Assembly (NCBI GenBank): GCA_020630195.1
Contig: JAHDBV010000005.1
Coordinates: forward strand, 1-64,000
Length of the DNA: 64,000 bases
Reading direction: 5' to 3'
Origin: Acidimicrobiales bacterium
GTDB lineage: Bacteria > Actinomycetota > Acidimicrobiia > Acidimicrobiales > SZUA-35
The notes under the pieces are model-generated. The model worked only from the letters and a program-made list of their open reading frames with translations. It did no database searches and was not told where the DNA came from. Below are positions 27,300-36,726 of the stretch, one piece after another. The first letter of the stretch is position 1. Each line of letters starts with the position of its first letter. The position numbers and the translations under genes were made by a program.

Positions 27300-29012
27300 A
27301 TGTCTGCCCGACCCTCCCGCTCACCGATCGCCCTGCTGCTCGGCCTCGGCCTCACGGCCGGTGCCTGCGGCCTGAGCATCGGCACACCCACCGAGGCGCC
27401 GACGGCCGTTCAGCCGATCGCCGCACCGACGACCGCGGCGCCGGCCACCACGGCCCCGACGGTGCCGGCCGAGGCGCCCGTCACGACCACCACGGCCCCA
27501 CCCGAGACGACCACCACGACCGAGGCCGTCCAGGACCCCGCCGTGGCCGCTCTCCTGGCCGCGGATGCCCGATACGTCGACCAGCCGGTCGCCTACGTCG
27601 ACAGCCGCTCGCTCTTCTCGGACGAGTGGACCGAGACGGCATCGGACGACACACGGACCGTGGTCGAATGCAACCCCGGCGCCTTCGGCACCGTGACCCG
27701 AACGCTCCGGGAGTTGCAGGCCTTCGGTCTGTCGGGCGACCCGATCGTGCCGGGCACGATCATCGCCGGGAGCGTCGTCGACAGCGGCGACGTCCGGGCC
27801 CTGCCCCTCGAGCGGGCGCCGATGACCCTGCGCTCCGATCGGGCCTCCGCCAACCCCGTCCTGATCGTCGAGGACCCGGACTCGGGCACGCTCACCTCGG
27901 CGGTCGCCGAACTCAAGCGCGACGCGGATGCCCGGCTCGGTGCCGGTGGCGTCGACCTGGCCGGTGCCGATCTCGAGTACCGCCGCACCGAGACCCACTC
28001 GTTCGAGCACAACGCCCTCGAGCTCGGCCTGTCGCTGCGCTACCGGTCGCCCATGGTGAACGCGGGCATGGACGCCGCCTACCAGCAGGAGGAGCAGACG
28101 ACCCGGCACACGATCTCGGTTCGTATGGTCCAACGGGTCATCACGATCGACGCCCTCTCCGACGACGTGCGCGACCCGGGCGACTACTTCGACATCGACG
28201 TCACCACCGACGACGTGAACCGCCTCACCGCTCAGGGCGTGATCTCGCCGGATCGCCCACCGATGCTCGTCGACCGGGTCACCTACGGCCGGATGATGGT
28301 CTTCACGATGTCGAGCACCGAGGTGGAGAGCGCCCGGGAGCTCGAGGTCGCCATCGACGCCGCCCGGGGTCGCCTCAGCGGCGAGGCCGAACTGGGCGCC
28401 GAGGAGCGCAAGGTGCTCGCCGAGTCGTCGATCTCGATGGTCGCCTACGGCGGCGACCAGGATCTCGCCCTCGCCGCCATCCGCACCGGTGACCTCGATC
28501 AGTTCTTCGGCGCCACCAACACCGCCAACGCCGAACCGCTCGCCTTCGGCCTCCGGACCCTCGACGGCGCCGTGGTCGAACTCGGTGAGTCGGCCGAGAT
28601 CCAGGAGCTCGTCTGCACCCGGACACCGGCGGACCCGGTTCGCTACTCGATCCAGGTGCGGGACGTGCAGGGCCGGATCAGGATCACGATCGGCAATGTC
28701 GAGCGTCTCCGGGTCGATGACGACAACCCGATCATCGGGAGGAAGGTCGACGGCACGGGGCGCCTCACGAAGGACCAGATGGACGGCTTCCTGGTCGCCG
28801 GTGAGAACCGGATCACGATCCGCTACACCAACGCCGGCTGCGACAACCGGTTCACGGTCGTCCTGAACAAGGAAGGGACGGGCGGCGAGAGCTTCGTGCA
28901 GCATCCGGACCCGGGCAGGTGCTTCGGGGAAGGCGATCTCTACCGGTACTACATCATCGACACGAACCTCGGGAAGGTCTGGGAGACCGACGAGGACTGG
29001 ACTGCGGTGTGA
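27300..29012 (+). CDS. thiol-activated cytolysin (CDC)-like lipoprotein
   Basis: The 570-residue protein has a lipoprotein-type signal (LGLGLTAGAC, Cys23) and a Thr/Pro/Ala linker. From about 150 it shows the pore-forming CDC core: PGTIIAGSVVDSGDVRALPL, ERAPMTLRSD, then GVISPDRPPMLVDRVTYGR with the invariant YGR (329-331). A GG bend (YGG, 383-385), a GDLDQFF region and a PLAFGLRTLDGAVVEL stretch follow, all matching domains 1-3. The C-terminal 130 residues lack the Trp-rich cholesterol loop. It probably oligomerises on some membrane. AAAGGA precedes the ATG. Confidence 0.8.
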   Translation: MSARPSRSPIALLLGLGLTAGACGLSIGTPTEAPTAVQPIAAPTTAAPATTAPTVPAEAPVTTTTAPPETTTTTEAVQDPAVAALLAADARYVDQPVAYVDSRSLFSDEWTETASDDTRTVVECNPGAFGTVTRTLRELQAFGLSGDPIVPGTIIAGSVVDSGDVRALPLERAPMTLRSDRASANPVLIVEDPDSGTLTSAVAELKRDADARLGAGGVDLAGADLEYRRTETHSFEHNALELGLSLRYRSPMVNAGMDAAYQQEEQTTRHTISVRMVQRVITIDALSDDVRDPGDYFDIDVTTDDVNRLTAQGVISPDRPPMLVDRVTYGRMMVFTMSSTEVESARELEVAIDAARGRLSGEAELGAEERKVLAESSISMVAYGGDQDLALAAIRTGDLDQFFGATNTANAEPLAFGLRTLDGAVVELGESAEIQELVCTRTPADPVRYSIQVRDVQGRIRITIGNVERLRVDDDNPIIGRKVDGTGRLTKDQMDGFLVAGENRITIRYTNAGCDNRFTVVLNKEGTGGESFVQHPDPGRCFGEGDLYRYYIIDTNLGKVWETDEDWTAV

Positions 29013-29434
29013 CCGGTACCGGCTCGGACACCGTCGGGGTGGTCGTCGTCGACGACCACCCCGACGTGCGGGCGGTCGTCGGCCGCCTCGTGGCCTCCAC
29101 GGGGGAGTGGTCCCTCGTGGGGGCCGTGGCGTCCGTCGATGCCGCCCTCGAGCTGGTGGCCGGCGGCGGCGTCGATCTGGTGTTGGCCGATGTGGTCATG
29201 CCCGGGGGAGGCGGCGTGGTGCTCGCCCGTCGCCTCGACGGCCTCGATGGCGCCCCGGCCGTGGTGTTGATGAGCAGCTACCACCTCGACGATCTCGGCC
29301 CGGGTGCGACGGATGGGCCGGGCGTGGCAGGGTTCGTGGCGAAGTCGGAACTGTCGCCCGACCGGCTTCGGCTCCTGTGGCGACGCGCGACGGGGGTCAC
29401 CAGTGGAGACGGAGATGCCGAACACGCCGAGTGA
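29009..29434 (+). CDS. receiver-only response regulator
   Basis: The 141-residue CheY-like protein has DD (15-16), phosphoacceptor Asp61 in LVLADVVMPGGGG, MSSYH for the Thr/Ser position and VAKSELSP with the conserved Lys. There is no output domain. It starts with GTG overlapping the stop of the cytolysin-like gene (GTGTGA), so it is translationally linked to it. It overlaps the kinase gene by about 20 bases. It may be a phosphate sink or relay step. Confidence 0.85.
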   Translation: MTGTGSDTVGVVVVDDHPDVRAVVGRLVASTGEWSLVGAVASVDAALELVAGGGVDLVLADVVMPGGGGVVLARRLDGLDGAPAVVLMSSYHLDDLGPGATDGPGVAGFVAKSELSPDRLRLLWRRATGVTSGDGDAEHAE

Positions 29435-30665
29435 GCGTGACCGCATCCAAGCCGACGCCGTCGACCGGTTCCTGAAGCTGCTCCGCACCGAGTACCTGTC
29501 GATGATGGTGGCCACGGTGTTCTTCGCCGCCATCGGGATCTGGCTCCGGCTCGGCGGCATGCTCGCCATCTGCGCCTTCGGCTTCGTCTCCGGCACCATC
29601 CGCCAATACGCCAGGGTGCCGGCCCGCCGGGGTGACCTGCGCACCGCGATGCTGATCTTCGCCACCTCGCTGTGGGCGACGTCGACCTTCATCACGCTGA
29701 TCCTGCCGCTCGCCCTTCCGGTCATGATCTTCAACCTGATCAACCCCGTGCTCATCGGGGCGACCTATCTCGACGACGACGACCACCGCCCCCTCGTGCT
29801 CGGTGGCGTGGTGATGGCGGGCGTGCTGGCCGTGGTCGGGTTCGCCCAACCGGGGCTCGGAATGGAGGAGGGGGTCGACGAGTGGATCGTCGTCGGCACG
29901 AGTGTCGGCTTCCTCGCCGGCTACACCTATCTCTTCACCGCGGCCGTCCGAGACGCCAACCGCACCCGGGTCGCGACCCTCGATGCCGCGCTCGACGCCA
30001 ACGACGCCCTCGAGTCCGCCCGCGACGAGCTGGCCGCCTCCCGTCGACGGGTCGTCGTGGCGGCCGACGCCGAACGCGGACGCATCGAGCGTGATCTCCA
30101 CGACGGGGCCCAGCAGCGGCTGGTGTCACTGGCGTTGCAGCTGCGCCTCGCCGGACAGCTCGCCGCGGCCGGCGCGCCGCCCGACGCCGAGGCACTCGAC
30201 GAGCTCCGGACCCAGGCCGACGACGCGCTCGCCGAGCTGCGGGATCTGGCCCGGGGCATCCATCCGCCGATGCTGGCCGAGCGCGGCCTCGTCGCTGCGC
30301 TGCGCTCCGCCGTGCGCGGGACCGATCGGGCGATCACGGTGTCCGGCCCCGACGAGCTGGACCTCGAGCCGCAGCTCGCCGCGGGTGCCTACTTCGTCGC
30401 CCTCGAGGCCGTGCAGAACGCGACCAAACACGCGGGTTCGTCCGCCGCGATCGACGTGACCGTCGGCAGGGCCGCGGGTGAGCTCGTCATCACCGTCGCC
30501 GACGACGGCGTCGGATTCGACACGGGTGGTCCGGCCTCTCGCGGGATGGTCAACATGTCGGACCGCACCGGCGCCCTCGGCGGAACGTTGACCGTCACCT
30601 CCGCACCGGGGGCCGGCACGAGTGTGCTGGCGACGTTCCCGCTCGCCGGGACCTCCGACCCATGA
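29415..30665 (+). CDS. NarL-type sensor histidine kinase
   Basis: The 416-residue kinase has about six membrane helices (residues 28-170), a coiled segment and a HisKA_3 dimerisation box RIERDLHDGAQQRLVSLALQ with His229. The HATPase domain has ALEAVQNATKHAG and VADDGVGFD. There is no separate extracellular sensor domain, so it probably senses through its membrane part. The GTG at 29403 is an alternative start. It belongs to the cytolysin-like operon and should phosphorylate the LuxR-type regulator and the receiver-only protein. Confidence 0.9.
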   Translation: MPNTPSERDRIQADAVDRFLKLLRTEYLSMMVATVFFAAIGIWLRLGGMLAICAFGFVSGTIRQYARVPARRGDLRTAMLIFATSLWATSTFITLILPLALPVMIFNLINPVLIGATYLDDDDHRPLVLGGVVMAGVLAVVGFAQPGLGMEEGVDEWIVVGTSVGFLAGYTYLFTAAVRDANRTRVATLDAALDANDALESARDELAASRRRVVVAADAERGRIERDLHDGAQQRLVSLALQLRLAGQLAAAGAPPDAEALDELRTQADDALAELRDLARGIHPPMLAERGLVAALRSAVRGTDRAITVSGPDELDLEPQLAAGAYFVALEAVQNATKHAGSSAAIDVTVGRAAGELVITVADDGVGFDTGGPASRGMVNMSDRTGALGGTLTVTSAPGAGTSVLATFPLAGTSDP

Positions 30666-30712
30666 TCGGGCGCACGGATGCGACGCCCGTCGGCGCATGT
30701 GATGATGCGCCG

Positions 30713-31378
30713 ATGTCCTCCCTGCGGATCGTCGTCGCCGATGACGACCTGCTCGTCCGTCGGGGTGTGGTGGCGGTCCTCGGTTTGATCGAAGGTGTGG
30801 AGGTCGTGGCGGAGGCCGGCGACCTGCCGAGCCTGCTCGCCGCGGTGGAGTCGGAGGGTCCCGACGTCGTCGTCACCGACGTCCGCATGCCCCCGACCGG
30901 TACGGACGAAGGGGTGCAGGCGGCCCGCACGATCCTCACCGATCGCCCCGGTTGCGGTGTGGTCGTGCTCAGCCAGTACGCAGAACCCGACCACGTGCTC
31001 ACGGTGTTCGAAGCCGGGAACGATCGCCTCGCCTACCTGCTCAAGGAGAACGTCGGCGACGTCACGGGCCTGGAGCGGGCGGTGCGATCCGTCGCCGCCG
31101 GGGGCTCCCACGTCGACCCGGCCATCGTGTCGGTGCTCGTCAGCGCAGGCCGACCGGCCCGGTCCGCCCTGGACGAGCTCACCCCGCGCGAGAGCGAGGT
31201 GCTCGCCCTCATCGCCGAGGGTCTGAACAACGCGGCGATCGGCGAGCAGCTGGTCTTGAGCGATCGGGCCGTGGCCAAACACATCAACAACATCTTCGCC
31301 AAGCTCCACCTGGGCGAGGAACCCGATGCCCACCGTCGTGTCCGAGCGGTGCTGATGTGGCTGGCGGAGCGGGCCTGA
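30713..31378 (+). CDS. NarL/LuxR-family response regulator
   Basis: The 221-residue regulator has a receiver with DDD (10-12), Asp56 in VVVTDVRMPPTG and YLLKENVGD for the Lys. The LuxR helix-turn-helix is LTPRESEVLALIAEGLNNAA ... VAKHINNIFAKL. A longer version starts at ATG 30662, overlapping the kinase stop (ATGA), and would add 17 unconserved residues. That overlap may matter for coupling. It is the presumed transcription output of the cytolysin-linked kinase. A small hairpin spans its stop codon. Confidence 0.88.
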   Translation: MSSLRIVVADDDLLVRRGVVAVLGLIEGVEVVAEAGDLPSLLAAVESEGPDVVVTDVRMPPTGTDEGVQAARTILTDRPGCGVVVLSQYAEPDHVLTVFEAGNDRLAYLLKENVGDVTGLERAVRSVAAGGSHVDPAIVSVLVSAGRPARSALDELTPRESEVLALIAEGLNNAAIGEQLVLSDRAVAKHINNIFAKLHLGEEPDAHRRVRAVLMWLAERA

Positions 31379-31419
31379 GCCCGATCGGTGTCGCCGGGCT
31401 CGCCGGCGGTCGGCCTCAG

Positions 31420-31425
31420 TAGGCT
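31420..31425 (+). promoter_or_regulatory. -10 element of rimO (leaderless)
   Basis: TAGGCT lies 6 nt before the GTG at 31432. Confidence 0.58.
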
Positions 31426-31431
31426 GCGGAC

Positions 31432-32706
31432 GTGACGAGTGCCGACACTCCCGTCTCGCCCCGTCGCTACTGGGTGGAGACCCTGGGTTGCCCCAAGAAC
31501 CAGGTCGATTCCGACAAACTCGTCGGAACCCTCGACGCGGACGGCTACGAGGCCGCGGCGTCACCCGAGGACGCCGATCTGGTGGTGGTGAACACCTGCG
31601 CCTTCGTCGACGCCGCCCGCACCGAATCGGTCGACACCATCCTCGACCTCGAGGATCGCAAGGCCGACGGTGCCGAACTGGTGGTCACCGGCTGCCTGGC
31701 CGAGCGGTACGGCGACGAGCTCGCCGAGGCGCTGCCCGAGGTCGATCAGGTCGCCGGCTTCGGTGTGCCGGTCACCCTCGGCCCCACCCGCCGATCGAAC
31801 TTCGATCTGCTCAACCTGCCCCGCCCCGCCTCGGCGGCGCCCTGGGCCTACGTCAAGATCGCGGAGGGGTGTGATCGTGCGTGTGGCTTCTGCGCCATCC
31901 CGTCGTTCCGCGGCCCGCAACGCTCCCGGTCGATCGAGCAGATCCTCACCGAGGTCGACCAACTCCGGGCATCGGAGATCGTGCTCGTCGCCCAGGACCT
32001 CGCCGCCTACGGCCGCGACCAGGGTCAGGGCGAGCGCCAGATCGTGCCGCTCGTGCGGGCCGTCGCCGAACGGGTCGACCGCGTCCGCCTGCTCTACCTC
32101 TACCCCTCGGATCTCACCGACGAGCTGATCGACACGATCGGCGACACCGGCGTTCCCTACTTCGACCTCTCGCTCCAGCACGTGTCCCGGCCGTTGCTGC
32201 GTCGGATGCGGCGATGGGGCGACGGCGAACGCTTCTCCGAGCGGATCGACGCCATCCGGGCCCGCTGGCCCGAGGCCGCCTTCCGGTCGAACTTCATCGT
32301 CGGCTATCCCGGCGAGACCGAGGCCGACCACGACGCCCTCATCGACTTCGTCGAACGCAACCGTCTCGACTGGTGCGGCTTCTTCTCCTACTCCGAGGAA
32401 GAGGGCACCTACGCCGCCGATCTCGACGGTGCCGTGCCCGACGGCCTCGTCGCCGAACGCCTCGCCGAGCTCACCGAGCGACAGGACCGCATCACCGCGG
32501 CCGCCCGGGACGCGCTGATCGGCTCCACGATCGACGTGCTCGTCGATCGACCCGGCGTGGGGCGCAGCCATCGGGAGGCGCCCGAGATCGACGGCATCGT
32601 GCAGGTGCCCACCGACCTCGAGGTCGGACGGATCCACCCGGTGACCGTGCGCTCGGCGCTCGGCCCCGACCTGCTCGCCACCCGACCCGACGGTGGTGGG
32701 GCATGA
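31432..32706 (+). CDS. rimO: ribosomal protein uS12 methylthiotransferase RimO
   Basis: The 424-residue radical-SAM enzyme methylthiolates the conserved Asp of ribosomal protein uS12. The N-terminal cluster cysteines are in ETLGCPKNQVDSD, VVNTCAF and VTGCLAERY. The SAM cluster motif is CDRACGFCAIP. ETLGCPKN and a C-terminal TRAM domain separate RimO from MiaB, which is also in this window. The start is GTG with a leaderless-type promoter. The stop overlaps pgsA (ATGA). Confidence 0.94.
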   Translation: MTSADTPVSPRRYWVETLGCPKNQVDSDKLVGTLDADGYEAAASPEDADLVVVNTCAFVDAARTESVDTILDLEDRKADGAELVVTGCLAERYGDELAEALPEVDQVAGFGVPVTLGPTRRSNFDLLNLPRPASAAPWAYVKIAEGCDRACGFCAIPSFRGPQRSRSIEQILTEVDQLRASEIVLVAQDLAAYGRDQGQGERQIVPLVRAVAERVDRVRLLYLYPSDLTDELIDTIGDTGVPYFDLSLQHVSRPLLRRMRRWGDGERFSERIDAIRARWPEAAFRSNFIVGYPGETEADHDALIDFVERNRLDWCGFFSYSEEEGTYAADLDGAVPDGLVAERLAELTERQDRITAAARDALIGSTIDVLVDRPGVGRSHREAPEIDGIVQVPTDLEVGRIHPVTVRSALGPDLLATRPDGGGA

Positions 32707-33278
32707 CCTCACCCTCGATGGACCTGATCGGGCTCAACCGCTACGCCCTGGCCGCCAACGGGCTGACGGTGCTCCGGACCATCTCGGCGCCGATCATCAC
32801 GTTGATGGTGCTCGATCGGAATCCGTGGTGGGTCACGTTCTGGTTCGGCTGGTTCCTCGGCCTGACCGACCTGCTCGACGGACGCCTCGCCCGCAACGCC
32901 ACCCCCACCAAGCTCGGGGCCTTCCTCGATCCGCTGGCCGACAAGGCCGTGGTGCTCGGTGTGGGGTTCGCCCTCGTGTCGATCGACGTGTTCTCGATCT
33001 GGCCGATGCTGATCATCGCCGCCCGCGAGGTGGCGATCACGATCTACCGCTCCTACTGGGCCCGCCAGGGCCTCTCGATCCCGGCCCGACGGAGTGCGAA
33101 GTACAAGACGCTCGTGCAGGGCACGGCGTTGTCGCTCGCGATGTGCCCGCCCATCGAGAACAACGTGCCGTGGGTCGCCGACACCATGTTGTGGATCGCC
33201 GTCGTGTTCACCGTGGTGACGATGTGGCAGTACCTCGCCGACGGACGCGAGTCGCTGCGCACCGGCGGGAGCCGCTGA
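32703..33278 (+). CDS. pgsA: CDP-diacylglycerol-glycerol-3-phosphate 3-phosphatidyltransferase
   Basis: The 191-residue multi-helix membrane enzyme makes phosphatidylglycerophosphate. The CDP-alcohol phosphotransferase motif is intact: DLLDGRLARN followed by GAFLDPLADK. The length and the position after rimO, as in other Actinobacteria, support PgsA over other family members. It is translationally coupled to rimO. Confidence 0.9.
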   Translation: MTSPSMDLIGLNRYALAANGLTVLRTISAPIITLMVLDRNPWWVTFWFGWFLGLTDLLDGRLARNATPTKLGAFLDPLADKAVVLGVGFALVSIDVFSIWPMLIIAAREVAITIYRSYWARQGLSIPARRSAKYKTLVQGTALSLAMCPPIENNVPWVADTMLWIAVVFTVVTMWQYLADGRESLRTGGSR

Positions 33279-33376
33279 CGCCGATCGGCGGTCGGAGCGG
33301 CCTCCACCTCGGGGACCACCGTCGATCCACCGGGGGATGGATGTCCCCGAGCCCGATCGGTGCTGTCATCGTGGGC

Positions 33377-35434
33377 ATGACACGCTTCCGTGCCTCCGCC
33401 CTGCTGATCGTGCTCGCCCTCGTGGCCGCCGCCTGCACGAACGGCGACGATGACGCCGCCACCACCACGACCGTGGCCGACGAACCCGCCACCACGGTGG
33501 CCACCGACGACGGTGCCGAACCCGACGACACGACCGAGCCGGAGACGGAGCCAGCGCCCGTCGACGCCCTCGCCGCCGGTTTGGAGGCCGCCACCTTCGT
33601 CGACGGCGACTGCTTCTCCGAGGTGCCCGGCCTCGACGCACGCTGTGGCACCGTGACCGTGCCGATGGACTGGGACACCGGCGAGGGTGAGGTCGTTCTC
33701 CCCGTCGTGGTGCTCCCCGCCACGGGTGCCGGTGGCGGCGTGCCCGTCGTCTACCTCGAAGGCGGCCCGGGTGGGCACGCGCTCGAGACCCTGCCCCTCC
33801 AGTACGGCTCGCTCTTCGAGGCGATCAACGTCGATCGCGACGTGATCGTGTTCGATCAGCGCGGCGCCGGCTTCACCGAACCGTCGCTCGGCTGTGCGGC
33901 GATCGACGAGCTCACCGCCGAACTCCGGGCCGACGCCGACGTGACCCCCGAGGACGAGCTCGTCCGGGTGCTCGACGTCTTCGACCAGTGCGTGGTCGAC
34001 TGGCAGGCGGCCGGTGCCGATCTCACCGAGTACCACTCGGTCAACTCGGCCCACGACGCCGAGGCGATCCGCCTCGCCCTCGGGATCGAGCAGTGGGACC
34101 TGTTCGGCATCAGCTACGGCACCCGGCTCGCCCAGGAGATCCTGCGCCAGCACGACGGTGGCGTGCGTGCGGTGGTGCTCGACTCGGTGCTCCCGTCCGA
34201 CGGCGACTTCGTGGCCGAGGGCCCGCAGGGCTTCATCGACTCACTCGAGAACGTCGACGCCGCCTGTGCCGCGGAGGCCGAGTGCGCCGCCACCGGTGAT
34301 CTGACCGATCGGCTCCGCGCGGCGTATGCACAGCTCGAGGCCGAGCCCCTCGAGCTCGAGGTGCTCGATCCCTTCGACCCCTTCGCCGCCCCGACCGCCG
34401 TGGCCTTCGACGGCGACACCCTCGCCGGCACCGTCTTCGGTGCGCTGTACTCGCCCGTCCAGTTCGGCGATCTGCCCGAACTGCTGACCGACCTCGAGTC
34501 CGGCGGCTCCGATGCCGCACTGGCCTACTCGACGATCTCGGTCGCCAACTCGGGCTTCGTGACCCCCGGGATGTTGTGGACCGTGCTGTGCCACGAGACG
34601 GTGCCCTTCGTCGACCTCGACGCCGTCGTGTTGCCACCCGATCCCTTCGGCGACCGCCCCGACTCGGGCTACCTGTTCTCGAACAACGGCCCGGCGGCCC
34701 TCGAGTTCTGCGAGCGGATCCCGACCGGCACCGCGGAGGACTCGATCTTCGCGCCGGTGTCGAGCGATCTCCCGACGCTCGTGATGGCCGGCACCTTCGA
34801 CCCGGTGACACCGGTGGCCTGGAGTGAGCGCATCGCCGAGACCTTCCCGAACGCCCAGGTGGTCGAGGTGCTCGACCAGGGCCACGCCGTCGCGGCCTCG
34901 GACTGTGGGCAGGACCTGTTGGTCGCCTTCCTCGATGCGCCGGGCCCCGTCGACGCCGACTGTGCGGACGACCGGACGCCGCGGTTCCTCGCCAGCGGCA
35001 GCACCGAGTTGTCGTTCGTCCCGTTCGACGTGTTCGTGCCCGACTTCATGGCCAACGTCGCCGGTGTGCATCCCGAAGGCTGGACCGTCGACCCGACCGG
35101 CATCCAGGCCACCCGGCTCGACGGTCTGCTCGACCCCACCACGGTGGTGCAGCTCGGGCTGCCGACGGCCTTCACCGGCCTCGTGGAGGATCAGCTCCTC
35201 GGCCAGTTCGAACTCACCCTCGACGCCGGCGAGTCGACGGTCGAGAGCACCCAGGGCGCCTGGCGTCGTCGCACGGCCGACGACGGCGAGGTGGCGATGA
35301 TCTGGTACGACCGTGAGGTCGACGACACGGTGTCGGCCGTCGTGATCCTCATCGCCACGAGCGACGAGGTCGGCGAGCTCGCCCCGCAGGTCGAGTCGGC
35401 GATCCTCGACGCCAGCGTCGTCACCGGCGGCTGA
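33377..35434 (+). CDS. alpha/beta-hydrolase lipoprotein (TAP-like)
   Basis: The 685-residue secreted hydrolase has a lipobox (ALVAAAC, Cys20) and an acidic Thr-rich linker. Its alpha/beta-hydrolase core has oxyanion GGPGGH (129-134), FDQRGAGFTEPS and nucleophile elbow GISYG with Ser246. The Asp/His pair is expected near AGTFDPVTP and LDQGHAVAAS. This resembles tripeptidyl-aminopeptidase-type hydrolases of Actinobacteria. A C-terminal extension of about 150 residues is unassigned. It probably cleaves peptides or esters at the cell surface. Confidence 0.85.
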   Translation: MTRFRASALLIVLALVAAACTNGDDDAATTTTVADEPATTVATDDGAEPDDTTEPETEPAPVDALAAGLEAATFVDGDCFSEVPGLDARCGTVTVPMDWDTGEGEVVLPVVVLPATGAGGGVPVVYLEGGPGGHALETLPLQYGSLFEAINVDRDVIVFDQRGAGFTEPSLGCAAIDELTAELRADADVTPEDELVRVLDVFDQCVVDWQAAGADLTEYHSVNSAHDAEAIRLALGIEQWDLFGISYGTRLAQEILRQHDGGVRAVVLDSVLPSDGDFVAEGPQGFIDSLENVDAACAAEAECAATGDLTDRLRAAYAQLEAEPLELEVLDPFDPFAAPTAVAFDGDTLAGTVFGALYSPVQFGDLPELLTDLESGGSDAALAYSTISVANSGFVTPGMLWTVLCHETVPFVDLDAVVLPPDPFGDRPDSGYLFSNNGPAALEFCERIPTGTAEDSIFAPVSSDLPTLVMAGTFDPVTPVAWSERIAETFPNAQVVEVLDQGHAVAASDCGQDLLVAFLDAPGPVDADCADDRTPRFLASGSTELSFVPFDVFVPDFMANVAGVHPEGWTVDPTGIQATRLDGLLDPTTVVQLGLPTAFTGLVEDQLLGQFELTLDAGESTVESTQGAWRRRTADDGEVAMIWYDREVDDTVSAVVILIATSDEVGELAPQVESAILDASVVTGG

Positions 35435-35481
35435 TCGGCGCCGGCGGGCTCGCGACCGCCCCGAGCTGGCATGCTCGGGGC

Positions 35482-36717
35482 ATGAAGGTCGAGATCGTCG
35501 CCGTCGGAACCGAACTGCTCCTCGGGCAGATCGTCGACACCAACTCCTCGTGGATGGGAGCCGAGCTGGCCGCGGCCGGGCTCGACTCCCACTTCCAGAC
35601 CAAGGTCGGCGACAACCCGGCCCGGATCGAGGCGGTGCTGCGCCAGGCGCTCGACCGGTCCGACGCCGTGATCTGCTGCGGCGGACTCGGCCCGACCCAG
35701 GACGATCTCACCCGTGAGGTCATCGCCGAGGTGATGGGTGTCGACCTCGTGCTCGACGAGGCGATCGAGGCCCGCATCCGCGACATGTTCGGCTCCCGCG
35801 GTCGGACGATGCCCGAGAACAACCTGCGCCAGGCCATGGTGCCGGTCGGAGCCAGCCCGATCCCGCAACAGCCCGGGACCGCGCCGGGTCTCGTCTGCCC
35901 GGTGGGTGACAAGGTGATCTACGCCGTCCCCGGCGTGCCCTACGAGATGAAGGAGATGGTCACCGGCACGATCGTCGACGATCTGCGTCGACGGGCCGGT
36001 GAGCAGGGTGTGATCGCCTCCCGGGTGCTGCGGACCTGGGGGATGTCGGAGTCGGGGCTGGCCGAGGTGCTGGCCGACCGGATCACCGAACTCGACGACG
36101 GTGGGGACGCGACGCTCGCGTTCCTCGCCTCGGGGGTCGAGGGTCTGAAGGTCCGCATCACCGCGAAGGGCGTCGATCAGGACGACGTCGTCGCGAAGCT
36201 CGACGCCGAGGAGGCCGTGATCCGGCCGCTGCTCGGCGACATCGTGTTCGGGCTCGACGACGACACGATCGAGTCGGTCGTGCTCGGCCGTCTCCGGGAG
36301 CTCGGGCTCACCCTCGCCGTGGCCGAGTCGGTGACGGGTGGCTACATGGCCGGTCGGATCTGTGCGGTGCCCGGGGCGAGCCGCGTGTTCCGTGGTGGTG
36401 TGGTGGCCTACACCCCGGAGATGAAGCGGAGCGTGCTGGGGGTGCCCGACGGACCGGTCGTCAACGACGACGCGGCACTCGCCATGGCCGAGGGTGTCCG
36501 ACGGGTCACCGGCGCGGACGTCGGCCTCGCCACCACCGGCGTCGCCGGCCCGGACTCCCTCGAGGGTCAGAAGCCCGGCACCGTGTACGTGGGCCTGTCG
36601 TTGCCGGAGGGCTACGAGTCGGGCTCGCAGCTGTTCCGCATGCCCGGCGATCGCGAACGTGTGCGTCAGTTCACGACGATCAGCCTGATGAACCTGCTGC
36701 GCCAGCGCCTGGGCTGA
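35482..36717 (+). CDS. cinA: CinA-family protein (nicotinamide-nucleotide amidase)
   Basis: The 411-residue protein has the N-terminal MoCF/COG1058 domain (MKVEIVAVGTELLLGQIVDT, CCGGLGPTQDDLT). The C-terminal CinA deamidase domain has LAVAESVTGGYMAGRI, FRGGVVAY and LATTGVAGPDS. CinA hydrolyses NMN or processes pyridine nucleotides and neighbours recA in many Actinobacteria. CATGCT lies 6 nt before the ATG and is a weak leaderless -10. Confidence 0.93.
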   Translation: MKVEIVAVGTELLLGQIVDTNSSWMGAELAAAGLDSHFQTKVGDNPARIEAVLRQALDRSDAVICCGGLGPTQDDLTREVIAEVMGVDLVLDEAIEARIRDMFGSRGRTMPENNLRQAMVPVGASPIPQQPGTAPGLVCPVGDKVIYAVPGVPYEMKEMVTGTIVDDLRRRAGEQGVIASRVLRTWGMSESGLAEVLADRITELDDGGDATLAFLASGVEGLKVRITAKGVDQDDVVAKLDAEEAVIRPLLGDIVFGLDDDTIESVVLGRLRELGLTLAVAESVTGGYMAGRICAVPGASRVFRGGVVAYTPEMKRSVLGVPDGPVVNDDAALAMAEGVRRVTGADVGLATTGVAGPDSLEGQKPGTVYVGLSLPEGYESGSQLFRMPGDRERVRQFTTISLMNLLRQRLG

Positions 36718-36726
36718 GCAGCCCGG

